Below are positions 27,247 to 40,600 of a stretch of 64,000 nt of DNA, one piece after another. The notes below the pieces were generated by a model, which saw only the letters and a program-made list of their open reading frames with translations, made no database searches and was not told the DNA's origin. Made by a program: the position numbers and the translations under genes. The stretch lies in assembly GCA_003344405.1 (NCBI GenBank), contig NOWV01000051.1, positions 62,001-126,000 of the forward strand. The letters are read 5' to 3'. Origin of the DNA: Trichoplax sp. H2 (Eukaryota > Placozoa > Uniplacotomia > Trichoplacea). Each line of letters opens with the position of its first letter. The stretch's first letter is position 1.

Positions 27247-28135
27247 AAGAATACACTATGGAAGTGCTCTACTGTAAAAAAGGGTTGTGGAAATGAAATT
27301 CAATTCAATTAATGGGGTTAGTTGAGTGATGGACGACTAGAAATACGATTTGATTTCTAGTCTGCTAATATGGTTGATCTGCTCGAGTTCCAATATTCAC
27401 AGTGTACTGGTCCAAGGCTTGTGTTTTGCACCACCGTCCTGACACTGTCAATATACAGTACTGTACAGTATGGTACTTTTTAAGTACTGTAGTTTTCAAA
27501 ATAACGGTTTGCAGTAGAACTTGAATTATGGAGAAATCAGATATCGTACGTGAATTCTGCCAATGGATTCTAATAATTTAACTCTTCCTCTATCGACTGA
27601 TATGTATTTTATTGAAAATCGACAAAAATTTCAATTTTTTATTTTTAAAATTTATCGGGAAAAAGTTCTGGGANNNNNNNNNNNNNNNNNNNNAAGAATA
27701 CACTATGGAAGTGCTCTACTGTAAAAAGGGTTGTGGAAATGAAATTCAATTCAATTAATGGGGTTAGTTGAGTGATGGACGACTAGAAATACGATTTGAT
27801 TTCTAGTCTGCTAATATGGTTGATCTGCTCGAGTTCCAATATTCACAGTGTACAAGTTGTCCCAGAACTTTTTCCCGATAAATTTTAAAAATAAAAAATT
27901 GAAATTTTTGTCCATTTTCAATAAAATACATATCAGTCGATAGAGGAAGAGTTAAATTATTAGAATCCATTGGCAGAATTCACGTACGATGTCTGATTTC
28001 TCCATAATTCAAGTTCTACTGCAAACCGTTATTTTGAAAACTACAGTACTTAAAAAGTACCATACAGTACTGTACAGTACTGTACTGTATATTGACAGTG
28101 TCAGGACGGTGGTGCAAAACACAAGCCTTGGACCA
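27247..28135. repeat. Direct plus inverted repeat flanking an assembly gap
   Basis: 27247-27407 is repeated directly, almost base for base, at 27694-27853. 27408-27673 recurs in reverse complement at 27860-28135; the only large difference is extra GTACTGTACAG in the second arm. The 20-N gap lies at the end of arm 1. Either a long foldback structure with a duplicated spacer, or an assembly artefact in which reads from the two strands were joined at the gap. Confidence 0.85.
27674..27693. other. Assembly gap (20 N)
   Basis: Exactly 20 N, so a fixed-size placeholder and not a measured length. Flanked by the direct/inverted duplication. Confidence 1.
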
Positions 28136-29142
28136 GTACAGTACTGTAGTGTACAGTACAGTACAGTACTAGTCTTCCTACCGTACTGTATACTGTCAAC
28201 ATACAGTACACAGTACTGTACGGGCAGTCGCTGCCAGTTTTGCGCAAAATCAACCAAGCAAAATGATCGGTGTGCGCCTGACCGACATCGGCCCTGAGCA
28301 GGCGCTTTAGCGGCACTTTTCGGACATGAAATGACTTGGCTGTCTAGTAGACGCTTAATGCATAGGCCGCGGTCTACTCAAATTGTACTGCAAGTGCTGT
28401 TGTACTGCTGTCGTCTTGATGATGGTCGCCTACTATGCTCCAAGTTGGACGACTGATGAGGTTATTCGTCATTTTCATTGCATGTAGTGGAAAAGGAAGT
28501 CGATTTTGGTAGAAGGTTGGATGGCTACCGTTGTAGTAGAATGATGGGCAAAGTGACAAGCCTATGTTACTGTATTTTGCATTGAACAGGCCGTTTGCTG
28601 TCCCTAGCTTTCTTGCCACCCGTCTTCTCTACCGTCAATGAAGGAGACGATGGCAAAATTGGAACGCAAAGGTTGTTATGGCGTCATTCTGACTGATGGA
28701 GTGCTGTACTGTGGTATAAAGACAGAGAGAGACAAGCAGCTCTACTCGATACAGTACTACATCTGCATGTTTAGCATTTACCGAGAAAGAAATGTTCATC
28801 ATAACGGATGGCCCCAATACAGGACAGTGGACGGTCATTTGTTGTACTGTCCTCCAAAAATCAAACTCAATTCAACAGACCCCAAACATGACTGTCCACT
28901 GCGATAGACATCCGATCCAACATCGAGCAATCACAGATCAATTGCACTCGACTGGTGTTGATGCTATACTGGAATGGAGACAGACAGTAGTATCTCCATC
29001 CATATTTGACCTTAGTTTTGTACTGGATACCAGATACAACGTAGGGTCTGTAGGCGCACTGCAATCCAATGCAAAAGCTTGACACACTGTCAAAATAGAA
29101 TTCAATTAGGCACAAGGACAGTTGAACTGGTAGGAACTGGAT

Positions 29143-29390
29143 AGGGTGTAGAGACTGCAAACAGCCGTAATCCATCATGTTATTGCCAATTTAGTCGTTG
29201 CAGTCCATCTGGTAGGACTACATCCATGCTAGGGTGTAGAGACTGCAAATAGCAGTAATCCATCATGTTATTGCCAATTTAGTCGCTGCAGTCCATCTGG
29301 TAGGACTACATCCTTGCATAGGGTGTAGAGACTGCAAATAACAGTAATCCACCATGTTATTGTCAATTTAGTCGCTGCAGTCCATGCAGC
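29143..29390. repeat. Three-copy 88-bp tandem repeat
   Basis: Copies begin near 29143, 29232 and 29319. They contain GGGTGTAGAGACTGCAAA, AGTAATCCATCATGTTATTG and CAATTTAGTCGCTGCAGTCC. Divergence is low. Confidence 0.85.
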
Positions 29391-30138
29391 TTCTTTCCAC
29401 CATTGCCAGCGATGCCATTTCAATGTTGACAGTATCATAGTGTCCAATGGCTATACAATAGGCTTGCAAGGCAGGAGAGCCATACAACCTTCAAATGATT
29501 AGGATGACAATGATTGTTATTATTGGGCCAAAAGCCAATCATTGAAATCATTAGTATCCAAACAACAAGAAAAACAAGTGCCATTGCATTCAAATGATGG
29601 AAAAGAGCAAACAACGGACATCCAGACTGTAGGATTGCATTGATGACAGCGTCTAATTGTCTGTTTAGTATACACAAGACAACTTGGGCCAGTTCATCAT
29701 AGCTATTGTATTTTGGGGGCATAATATTAACAAGTGATGAGAAATCGTCGACTCTATTATTGGCCACAGTAGTTTTGTTGTGCATCTAAATTAGCTCTTC
29801 TATTGCTCATCGGCTCAATATTGATTGATAATAAGAGTGGCATCGCAAGACTGCAACGTCTTTGTCCAATCTACCATTGCAGGTAAGATGAACACGATTG
29901 CAATTTGCAAATACGATCATCATGGCGACGGTGTCGGAGACGATCGATCGATGGGTTATTTATTTTTTTCTCTTCATCGCGTATTTTGTTGGCGTGGCCT
30001 GGCCCCCCCTTTTCCCAATTGCTACTGTAGTTCATGTCCAGGATGCTAATCTAATTCTAGCGTTGTTGATGCTCTTTCATAGCATGGCCAGAAGAGTACA
30101 ATAACAGCACTGTCGGCCAGAAAAATCCATTCCTCTGT

Positions 30139-30390
30139 CGATCATTTTCTCCTCCATTTCTGGCCATCATTTTCTGCTTCATTTCTGGCCATCATTTTCT
30201 CCTCCATTTCTGGCCATCATTTTCTACTCTATTCCTAGCCATCATTTTCTACTCTATTCCTAGCCATCATTTTCTACTCTATTCCTAGCCATCATTTTCT
30301 ACTCCATTCCTGCCCATTATTTTCTACTCTATTCCTAGCCATCATTTTCTACTCTATTCCTAGCCATCATTTTCTACTCCATTCCATACC
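30139..30390. repeat. 25-bp minisatellite, about ten copies
   Basis: Repeat of CCATCATTTTCTACTCTATT followed by CCTAG, with variants (CTCCTCCATTTCTGG) in the first copies. Units abut directly, with no spacers. Confidence 0.9.
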
Positions 30391-31515
30391 TAGCTGTCAG
30401 CCAGTGGAGCATTTTCATCGACGATCAACGTTCCATCATCACCTAGTCGTGGAGAGATACATGAGCGCAGGTTGAGGACTAATCCCATCCAACCACTGTC
30501 TTGATGCAGGAGTTGCTTGCTTGGTATCCATTCAAGGACACGGTAGACGGCATTCAATCAGCCGAGATAAACTAGTTTGTGCAGTATCGATGCAAGACGA
30601 CTACATCCCATACAGGTCGATAAGATGGACAATCATCAACATAATCCATCCTTCTCTACAATGGAAATGGCTATGAGAAAAAGAGTGCAAGACGATTGAT
30701 GGCCTTGCATAGCTCCGACATGGGATGAATGCCTCCGCGTAGTCATGATCCAAAACTAGCTAACATTCGAGTTCTTCCCTTTCTTCCATCCATTCCAACT
30801 GGACATCGTTTCAGCACATCAACAATAACCAAGTTGTTCTATTTGATCGGCCATCATGTTCAAGTTGGAAAATGAATTCATGCCAATTTCCACTCTATTA
30901 CAGCATCGATCGATCGGCTTACCCTTTTTACTGCACTTCTCGTCCATTTGCATCAACGTTTTTGCCTACTTTTCTCATCAAGATGTTTTGCCCATAGTAG
31001 CGTTTGTCTCTATTGGCTCCCCTAGGCGTGTCAAATCTTTTCTTTTTTTGCGCTGTTGTTGTCTACCACATGAAATCAACATCAAGAGACGATCATGTTG
31101 GCCATGGCGAATCGTCGTCTATCGTACTTATCATGATTGCATCCTAGTTTTCAATCGCATAAGCAAACGATATTATCCATCTTCTCGACCATTGCAATTC
31201 AACCTCATTTCTACCTGTGGCCCTTCAAAATAGTATCAAGTCTCACATTTTAATTTGAGGTTAATGACGTTGTCATATAATGTGCCGCTTCATCAGTTCA
31301 TAACGGAAGATTTTCAATCATTTTTCTTATTAAATAGTCAATTAATATCAAGGTCTATAGGATCAACCTGTAATGAACTAACTTCACGCCGTCCACTCTT
31401 TTTTAGTTTACATAGTCCATCTTGATTTTTGAATCAATCTTCTACTGCGCTATACGATGCCAAATCATCGTCATGATGCTATCCCATCGAGTTAGTCCGC
31501 TACCCACGTAGTGAA

Positions 31516-31548
31516 TTTTTTTTTTTTTCTTTTATGGGGGGGGGGGGG
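31516..31548. repeat. T run and G run upstream of PLC-beta B
   Basis: A run of 13 T (31516-31528) followed shortly by a run of 13 G (31536-31548), about 150 bp before the PLC-beta B start codon. Such tracts can exclude nucleosomes or form G-rich structures; no function is shown. Confidence 0.8.
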
Positions 31549-31697
31549 CTTGCTATCCATTCCATTCTATAGCAATAAATAAAATGTCTCCATATTGAAA
31601 TGGATGATAAAAAAATTGATTGAGCTTGTATCATTTTCCATCTTAGGCTATCCAAGTCGTTTTAGCGATCAGCAAGTTCCAGCAGCGATAAGAATTC

Positions 31698-34600
31698 ATG
31701 GCTTATTCCAAAGGCACAACTCGGCTGCGTGTTCATGACGTTCCCAAGAAACTCCAAGATGGATCCCCTTTTGCCTTACTGGATGAGGTTAGCGATCGCC
31801 TATCTAGTTGATCATGTTTGGCTATTTTTTTTACCCCATTCTATCACAACGCCGCTTATTATTCATGACAACAACGTAGTAGTTTTGCAAATTGAATACA
31901 TATGTAATTACGAATCATCACTTATCGCTTTTCCATAACAACATCCAGTAGAAAAGAGTAGGAGAACAACTTGACAGCATAGTCGATGTTGAACAAGTCA
32001 TGTCTTAAAAATGCTTCATTCAGATCGCTCCATTGGATCACACTGTTTCTTTCTAATCCATTGCTTTCCTTCGTCAAAAATGGATGGAACAGATCGTTTT
32101 TTTTCTCATGCCTTATACTGTACAATGGACTATTATGCATTCAATGAGGCGTTACTTTACTCTAGCCACGTATTTTATACGTTGCCGCCTGAAATTGCAA
32201 TGGACCTAAATTAAAAGTTGTTTAAATTCCTTGATCTAACTTTCAAAATAGCAATACTACCGTACAACGGGCTATACTCTGACAACAGTCTATCCACCGA
32301 GTAAGACGGTATTACAAGATTGATGAACTTGATAAAATCATCCATCCAAAAGGGCTTGCTTGTTGTCACTTTCGACTTCTTCATGCCCTATTTGGTATAT
32401 TAAAGCTGCAAAGTAACTTATTGATCCTTTGATGACGAAAATAGACTTGTATACTGTATTGGCGTTCTTGGAGAGTCCCCAAAATCAATCTACCAGATAA
32501 CCTCTACACTATTGTCGTCTTTAACTTCTCTAACCAACGCTGTAGGATACCGTACAAAAATAATCTTCTTTTTTTCTTTGGGGGTGGATGGCACGATATC
32601 CCCAACCTAATTGGTAATTACATTAAGCTGTAATCCATTTTTTACTACATGCTCGTATACAGTACATTAGTCAATCAAGGTAGAATGGACAATAAGTAGT
32701 CGTGATATGAAATTGATATACTGTCATAGGTGGATGCATTTTGCTATTCTATTCGTTCTATTATCACACAACTTGGACGCCATGCTATCGATAGAGACTT
32801 GAACATGAATGATCGTCTTGTCTTTTTACATATTCACCACGAGACCGATAAACTACGCCAAGTTGTATGGTAGTGAATAAAATATGTACATCAAATATGA
32901 AATTGATATACTGTCATAGGTGGATGCATTTTGCCATTCTATTCGTTCTATTATCACACAACTTGGACGCCATGCTATCGATAGAGACTTGAACATGAAT
33001 GATCGTCTTGTCTTTTTACATATTCACCATGAGACCGATATACTACGCCAAGTTGTATGGTAGTCTTGGTAGAGAATAAAATATGTACATCAAGCTTTGC
33101 CTAATTACTACATCAATGAGAATGCAATATAATCGTCATTATTGTTATTTCTACAATTTACGTCAGGGTTAGAAGAGTTTACCATTGAATCTATATCGAC
33201 TAGTCTTAGCCTATTTCATCATAATTCTAGTCCATTCTTCTCCAATAGTAATCAAAAATGACTTGCAATGGTGCAATAAATGAAATCGCTATACTGTTGA
33301 ATAGCCATTTGTTAAGAGGGATCGAAATAATTGCCAGTATACGCGTAGGTCCACTTTGCTAGTAATCGATTATTTGTTCTCCTTGTATTTAAAAGAATCA
33401 TCATAAAGTAGTCCTGCTGCATCATCATTAGAAAGGCTAATTGTCCTAGTTTATCCTCAAACTGATACTATACAATATCCCCATCATGATCGTCGTTGTA
33501 TACCTACATTCACTGTATTATATACCATAGATTGATCAAGAATTTCTCGGTTGTTAATCATAACGAGGAGAGACGTAACTTTACCGATAGGTCAATTAGT
33601 TTATTCTACTAAGTAATTGGTCAAGGTAACTGTCGACCACAACTTATACAATTATGGACTGTTCGGTAGAGAGATGCATCTGTTGATGTTGTATCTATCT
33701 CCTACTGCGCTCTACAAAATTACATTTCTCGATCCTATTGAAAATTCATCCATAAGACATGCCACCTATGATTACTATTGGGCCTGGCTTATTCATGGCC
33801 TCAATGAACTACTATACTGTATAATAATTGTAAAATTGATCTTTTTTATTTTGGCTCTTATAGTCAACTAATAATCAAAGTCGAAACTTAACCCTACTTT
33901 AACGCGATCATTTTGAATACAGTCCAAGATCTGCTTATTAATTATTATTGATTCGCATTCCTCGTCATTCTTGTCGGGTGCTACTACATTTCCATTCGTT
34001 ATTCTTAATTTCTTCACTTCTGAACTTGTATACTATGATAAGATTCGAAATCAGTTAGAAGGAGAATTTCCTTCAAGGGAAGAAGAAAAATATCCATATC
34101 TAGTTTACACTAGTGCATACTAGGCGTTGATCCAAAAAATCATGATTCCATTCAGATAATATACAACTTGACAATCTATCATCCACTTCCAATTGAAAAT
34201 TCCATTTTTTCTCATAGTCAAAATACACCATCATATCGTCTTGAAGTATTCCACTTCTCCATAGCACTAGATATAGATCTATCATTTATTAATTAGAACT
34301 CATATTAATAATTACTCATTCATTATTTTAAAAGCATATATACATCTTTCCACTGTCTTTGAGTAGTAGTCATCTACACTGACTATCTATCCAATCGTAC
34401 TTCAATTCTCGTTAGTCATAATTATTTAACGAAACTAATCTCCACTAATAACTACATTCTACTACTTCAATCTTGTACGACTACACTCAAATGGAAACAT
34501 CACATTAGAGTGGATATCATGTCACAAGTTTGTTCTCTCCATTTCCACGATTATGGCCTTGTTTAATCCATGCCAACCCTTTCTACATTCGCCACTGAAG

Positions 34601-37600
34601 TTAGATAGAAACGAGAAATAAATAGCCAACACTACAACACTGTATTGGCTATCAAAATAGAATGTAAACTTTGTGGTGAGATGATACTTTCTCAAATGAC
34701 CGCAAAAGAAAATTTGTTTTCATGATGATAAGAATGATCATGATTGTAAAAGATTGAGTAGGACGCTAGAAGAAAATTGTCCATTTAATCTATCCCAAGT
34801 ACAGCTTATAAACTATGGAAAAAATAATCCAAAATCAAGGATAACAATAGCAATAGCCGTTCTATTCTATTTAGAATGGATCTAATGTATTTTTTTACAA
34901 TCCATTTTATCCATTTACAGTTATGATAGACGCGCATTACTACTATGCTGTTGTTGTTGTGGATAAAGAAAGTCTAGAGTTTAACCCTTTGCTAGTTTTT
35001 TTCAATTATGGCGTATCAAAGGCATACGTGATCTTAGCTTTTACAATTGTCCCACATTAATAGGATTCATCTTCTATCGATCATGTATTATCTTGACAGT
35101 TTCCTGACTATTAAATCGACACCATGGTACACAATGAGGGACGGTAGCATTCGTCCGGAAAACCCACTTTGATAAAATTGCATTTGCCTGGGCTTTCTAT
35201 TACACAACAGATTGGTGATTTAAATCTTTACTCTATACTAGAATGCAGCAAGGGGATCATCCTATTGCCATTGTAGACAATTGACATCCTAATTAATGGC
35301 TAAAAGGCTTTATTTTTCTGTAATATCATACCATGCTTCCATGTTGATGGATGGACGACCCAATTCTTAGAATAAAAATAAACTTTCTAAATAACGTCTT
35401 CTTGGTAGTCCTACCTGTGCTATCGATTTCATGATCCGATACATTTTTAATGCGACAATATTGAAATTTAGTGATGTTGACAATGTCTTCAGATGGCATC
35501 ACTAAACCTCACTGAGTCGAATAAGACGGATAGGACGAATCGGTTGTTGAAAATCAGTCATTATTAATATCTTCAAGACATTTTCATTGATATAGATGAA
35601 GTAGAGAAACATAAATACCCACATTTCTACTTTATTATACTGTATTCATCTAGCATTGATGTTGACATTATTTCCTTTTTCCCCTTTCTACATTTCATAA
35701 TAATGCTTGGCATTTCTATCAAATCTGTTATTGATGAATGCCATATGCACTGCTTACACTGACCTATTCATTATGCGAACATTTCAAGCAGCTTTCTTCA
35801 TGTGAATAACACACATTGGAAAAAGGATAATTATTATATCGTTCCATTTAAAAACAAAAATACGACTTGATGAATTGATTCATATCATCTTAAAAGGTTC
35901 TGTAGGTAATAGTGCAAGCAGCTTGCTTCATGCGAATAACACACATTGGAAAAAAGGATAGTTATTATATCGTTCGATTTAAAAACAAAAAAACGACTTA
36001 ATGAATTGATTTATATCATCTTGAAAGGTTCTGTAGGTAATAGTGTCATGGGGATTAATTAGCACATATTTTATTCAAATATAAAACTGTAAAAAAAANN
36101 NNNNNNNNNNNNNNNNNNTCAAGACATTTTCATTGATATAGATGAAGTAGAGAAACATAAATACCCACATTTCTACTTTATTATACTGTATTCATCTAGC
36201 ATTGATGTTGACATTATTTCCTTTTTCCCCTTTCTACATTTCATAATAATGCTTGGCATTTCTATCAAATCTGTTATTGATGAATGCCATGTGCACTGCT
36301 TACACTGACCTATTCATTATGCGAACATTTCAAGCAGCTTTCTTCATGTGAATAACACACATTGGAAAAAGGATAATTATTATATCGTTCCATTTAAAAA
36401 CAAAAAATACGACTTGATGAATTGATTCATATCATCTTAAAAAGGTTCTGTGGGTAATAGTGCAAGCAGCTTGCTTCATGTCAATAACACACATTGGAAA
36501 AAGGATAATTATTATATCGTTCCATTTAAAAACAAAAANNNNNNNNNNNNNNNNNNNNAAAAATACGACTTGATGAATTGATTCATATCATCTTAAAAGG
36601 TTCTGTGGGTAATAGTGCAAGCAGCTTGCTTCATGTCAATAACACACATTGGAAAAAGGATAATTATTATATCGTTCCATTTAAAAACAAAAATACGACT
36701 TGATGAATTGATTCATATCATCTTAAAAGGTTCTGTGGGTAATAGTGCAAGCAGCTTGCTTCATGTCAATAACACACATTGGAAAAAAGGATAGTTATTA
36801 TATCGTTCCATTTAAAAACAAAAATACGACTTAATGAATTGATTCATATCATCTTGAAAGGTTCTGTAGGTAATAGCGCAAGCAGCTTGCTTCATGTCAA
36901 TAACACACATTGGAAAAAAGGATAGTTATTATATCGTTCGATTTAAAAACAAAAAAATGACTTAATGAATTGATTCATATCATCTTGAAAGGTTCTGTAG
37001 GTAATAGTGTGATGGGGATTAATTAGCACATATTTTATTCAAATATAAAACTGTAAAAAAAAATAGGCCAATTAGTAGGCATGACTTATTTTTGCGCAGA
37101 ATTTTTAATCAATGCTATTAAAAAAAACTACAGTAATGCCGTTATTTTGACGATCTTCCATTATGTACCTCTATCATTGGCTATTCAAAAATGTAAACTA
37201 ACGTACTATACATAGATTTTTAATGATCTTATATCGATTAATATTACTATTTATAGGAAAGTATGACTGTCATCAAGACTAACTTCAAGGTAGACAGCGA
37301 TGGATTTTTTGTCTCATGGACAGAAAACAAGGTTAAGTGGAATACCTATCAGAGTATCTCTAGCCAATAATCATCAAACTGTAGTTGTTTCATAAATTAG
37401 ACTTTACATTTAAAATAATATGATGATTTTAATTTCCGCTATTTGACATTGCCATTGCTTAGACATATGATACATAGACAATCTACCCATCTTTTACAAC
37501 AATAGTTAGTATTGCTAGAAAATTAATTAACGCCTGTATACAGTATATACCTTATAGACCAGATATTGATTAGCCTTTGTAATAGCCAAAATTGGCAAAT

Positions 37601-40600
37601 GTCTGTTAATCTCAATCTCAATATATTCCAATAGGTTATTCTATACAATTATTATCGATACAGTAGTAATTACTGGTGATATTATTGAGTGCAATCTTAT
37701 TGAATCATAATACGGAAAAGGAGCCAAATAATAATATAGCTTTTAAATAATATTATTATTCTCATGGCATATATCATTCTACTTTCTTGTCTATTGTGTG
37801 CAATAGGAAGGGATGTGCTTGGATATGTTTATGATCAATGAAGCTAAAAATGGCACGCTACCAAAGGTAACTTCATTCATAGTATGGCTAGGTAGTTTCA
37901 ATTAGCGGACATCAGAAAAAATCAATGCACTAGCTTACAATCATCCTAATTAATGGTAATACGAATGCTTTTTATACTTGCAATTGGACCTGAAAAAGGC
38001 CCGGTTCAGTTCAATGCTGTTATTAGCTTTACAGGTCTACTTGTAATAGGTTCATAAGATATGAAAAAGCGCAATGCTCGATTTCAATTCAAAGGCCTTT
38101 AATCTAATAACATTATTTCCCCCTTATGTCTGCCGATATTGTAATCGGAAGACTTTAGGGATACAATTTTAATATATTATTCCACCAAAATAGTACTGTA
38201 GCTAAGAATTTGACCCTCACTTTTATGACAACCCAGTGGAAAACAACAACCATAGTTATCCCTGATATTGAAAGTTAAAAAATTTGATGGCAATCTACAG
38301 TAAACTAAGATTAAAATTATGATTTCTTTACCTCACGCCATTTCGTTTTAAAAATAATACATATATATATTTAATTTTATAGTCTAGCCCACAATTTACA
38401 TAATATATACTCGTACTGTTTAATAGGAGTCATATATACATGCAAAAACTTTCTAATGGCATTTATAAGTACTGGATTGATGTAATGCAACATACGAACG
38501 TATATATATACGTTAGCTTTTAATAAGTAATTCACTCTAATATTTAGATTAGCACTATTGGCAGAAGGTAATCATTTTTGCCTTATGCTGTACTATAAAA
38601 ATACTTACCAGAATCTATTCCTAGTATGGTATTGCTATAGTTTATTTGTTTAATAAGTGTGATGATGTTATTAATGACGTACTTATATAACACACCTTTT
38701 GTATAGTAGCGTAAAACCATCAATTAAGGCGCAGTAAACAACCTATAGTTGCATTCCCTAAACTATTGCTATAGCGCATATGCACGGTATAATTTTAAAT
38801 TATAATAGTACTGTATTGGCATTGTTGACATTTATCATGGTTGATGACTGTTACAAAATGTAGGTCATTTTACTATCTATTTTTAATTCTAACAAGTACA
38901 TAAATATGGTGTTACTTTAATTAACGCATCGCTCGTTTCTTACACCAAGACTTAACTTACACATGCATCATGTAGTGCTCATTCTATAGAGAGTACTGCT
39001 ACTGACTATACTATATTGTTAGTTAAATATCTCTTGCCCGAACATTATTTACCAATTTCCTCGGTGATAAAATATAATTTCATAGTGTCTCTACCATATT
39101 CGTTTCGTAATGATTATAATTACCTACAGATTGCACGCATTTAACAGAAAGCCAATGTATTGATACCATAAAGCATGATTCTGTAACATTTGCGTAGAAA
39201 TATTCGCTAACTTTTTGACTAGTATTGGATAATATGAATGTCATTTATCAACAAGAATAGTTATGTTTAAAGGAAAATTTTTGCATAGTTATAATAAATT
39301 TGTTAGCTACCAGTATTACTTCGCAAATCCATTATTTAATGGATAATTTATGATATTATAATCAGGATCAGAGAGTCCGCGATCTAATTGAGAAGGAATG
39401 TGGCCCCAACGTCTCTGAAGCAAGACTTTTAACAATTGTTTACGGCTACTCGTTAGTAGATATGAAAGAGATACGCTTAATCGCTTCAGATGCAAAATCT
39501 CGTGAGGTTAGATATTTGACATTTGAGGCATGTTCGTAAAGATAGTATAATAAACGGAGTTGCAGTCATTTAGATTATTATAGAGCGATTTAGTAATTAC
39601 TTATTACCATCTGCTTCATTGCTTTAGATTTGGAAAGGCGGAATTAATAAAATCATTCACGACGTTATTTCGATGAACGCACCATCTGATCATTTCATAA
39701 AGCGAAGGTATAATCTAAGCAATTCTGTAGTATATAATAGTAATATCTAGCGCATTAGGCTTTTTGAATTAGCATTATACTTTTCCATATTGAACAAGAG
39801 TTCCAAATTTCATGCTTTAAACTTAGTTGGGTCAAATTATGCTGTACTGGAGATGCAGATGGTAATATTCAAGTTAAAAAGTAAGTATAAAATTACTTTG
39901 CGCCTGAATCAAATTAGTTTTGCTTACTACAATGACCTTTGTATAATTGAAACTTGTATTATCTTATTACAGCATCTACAAATTAGTACCCAGTAAACTA
40001 GAAGATAGGGTAGTAGACTCTTTAAAAGCCTTAAACTTGCCAAACAAAAAGGTTAACTTCACGAAAGTTATTTTTTTGTGCCTTACTAAATTATCTTGAT
40101 AGAGATAGAATTTAATGAAATGTTGCGATGACGTATGTCTTAAATTAAATACTTCAATACATGTATTTTAAATAGAATGCTGTTATCGATCCGTCGAAAT
40201 TTCCATTTTCGACATTTATGTCTTTGTACAATAAACTGTGCCCTCGGAAAGATATTGAAGATATCGTCATGAATAGAACTGGCGGCAAGGCACCTTACTT
40301 ATCAATTGAACAGTTGAGGACATTCCACAATGAAGAACAACGCGATCCTCGATTAAACGAACTATTATATCCATTTATGAAAGCACTGCAATCTAAGGCT
40401 ATAATAGACCAATACGAGCCGTTAGAAGTTCTTAAAGGACGAGGTTAAATAAAATATATTTACTACGATCTAGTTGAAAGCTATTCCAAATTAACCTCTT
40501 TTATCGTTATGAAAACAAATATTTATTTTTCCAGGCCTTATAACACCGGAGGGCCTGCAATATTATTTTTACAGTGCTGATAGCTTGATTGTACCATTGG

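Larger units (their letters stand above)
21735..31697. other. Repeat-rich intergenic interval between the two PLC-beta genes
   Basis: No convincing gene in about 10 kb. Contents are listed separately: a 7-copy minisatellite (23353-23990), a GTAC cluster (24546-24680), a roughly 160-bp tandem repeat (26575-27150), an inverted repeat around an assembly gap (27247-28135), an 88-bp repeat (29143-29390) and a 25-bp repeat (30139-30390). The interval should also contain the divergent promoters and 5' UTRs of both genes. A few ORFs of 100-130 codons are present (22318-22701 minus, 29435-29785 minus, 30856-31233 plus). They contain hydrophobic segments, but I cannot assign a family. Confidence 0.6.
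35573..37062. repeat. 130-bp tandem array with two gaps, PLC-beta B intron 1
   Basis: The unit contains CAAGCAGCTTGCTTCATG, AATAACACACATTGG, ATTATATCGTTCCATTT, GAATTGATTCATATCATCTT and GGTTCTGTGGGTAATAGTG. Copies start near 35785, 35915, 36331, 36463, 36618, 36748 and 36879. The lead-in at 35573 is repeated at 36119. The trailing segment (GGGGATTAATTAGCACATAT) occurs both before the first gap and at the true end near 37015. The array is therefore represented at least partly twice. Confidence 0.9.

Noticed and set aside
27989-28316. Several ORFs of 70-100 codons
   Set aside because: Produced by GTAC palindromes and one arm of the inverted repeat; no protein similarity.
29435-29785. 116-codon minus-strand ORF with hydrophobic segments
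   Set aside because: Hydrophobic stretches only. A weak likeness to a degenerate receptor helix (LDAVINAIL) is not enough for a call.
30139-30390. Regular 25-bp repeat resembling a CRISPR array
   Set aside because: Units abut with no unique spacers, there are no cas genes, and the genome is eukaryotic.
30856-31233. 125-codon plus-strand ORF just upstream of PLC-beta B
   Set aside because: No domain, no splice signals that join it to the PLC gene, and codon use unlike the neighbouring exons.
37072-37200. ATG-initiated open stretch just before the second PLC-beta B exon, considered as the gene's start
   Set aside because: It does not resemble a PLC-beta N terminus, and the exon at 31698-31787 does, with matching phase.
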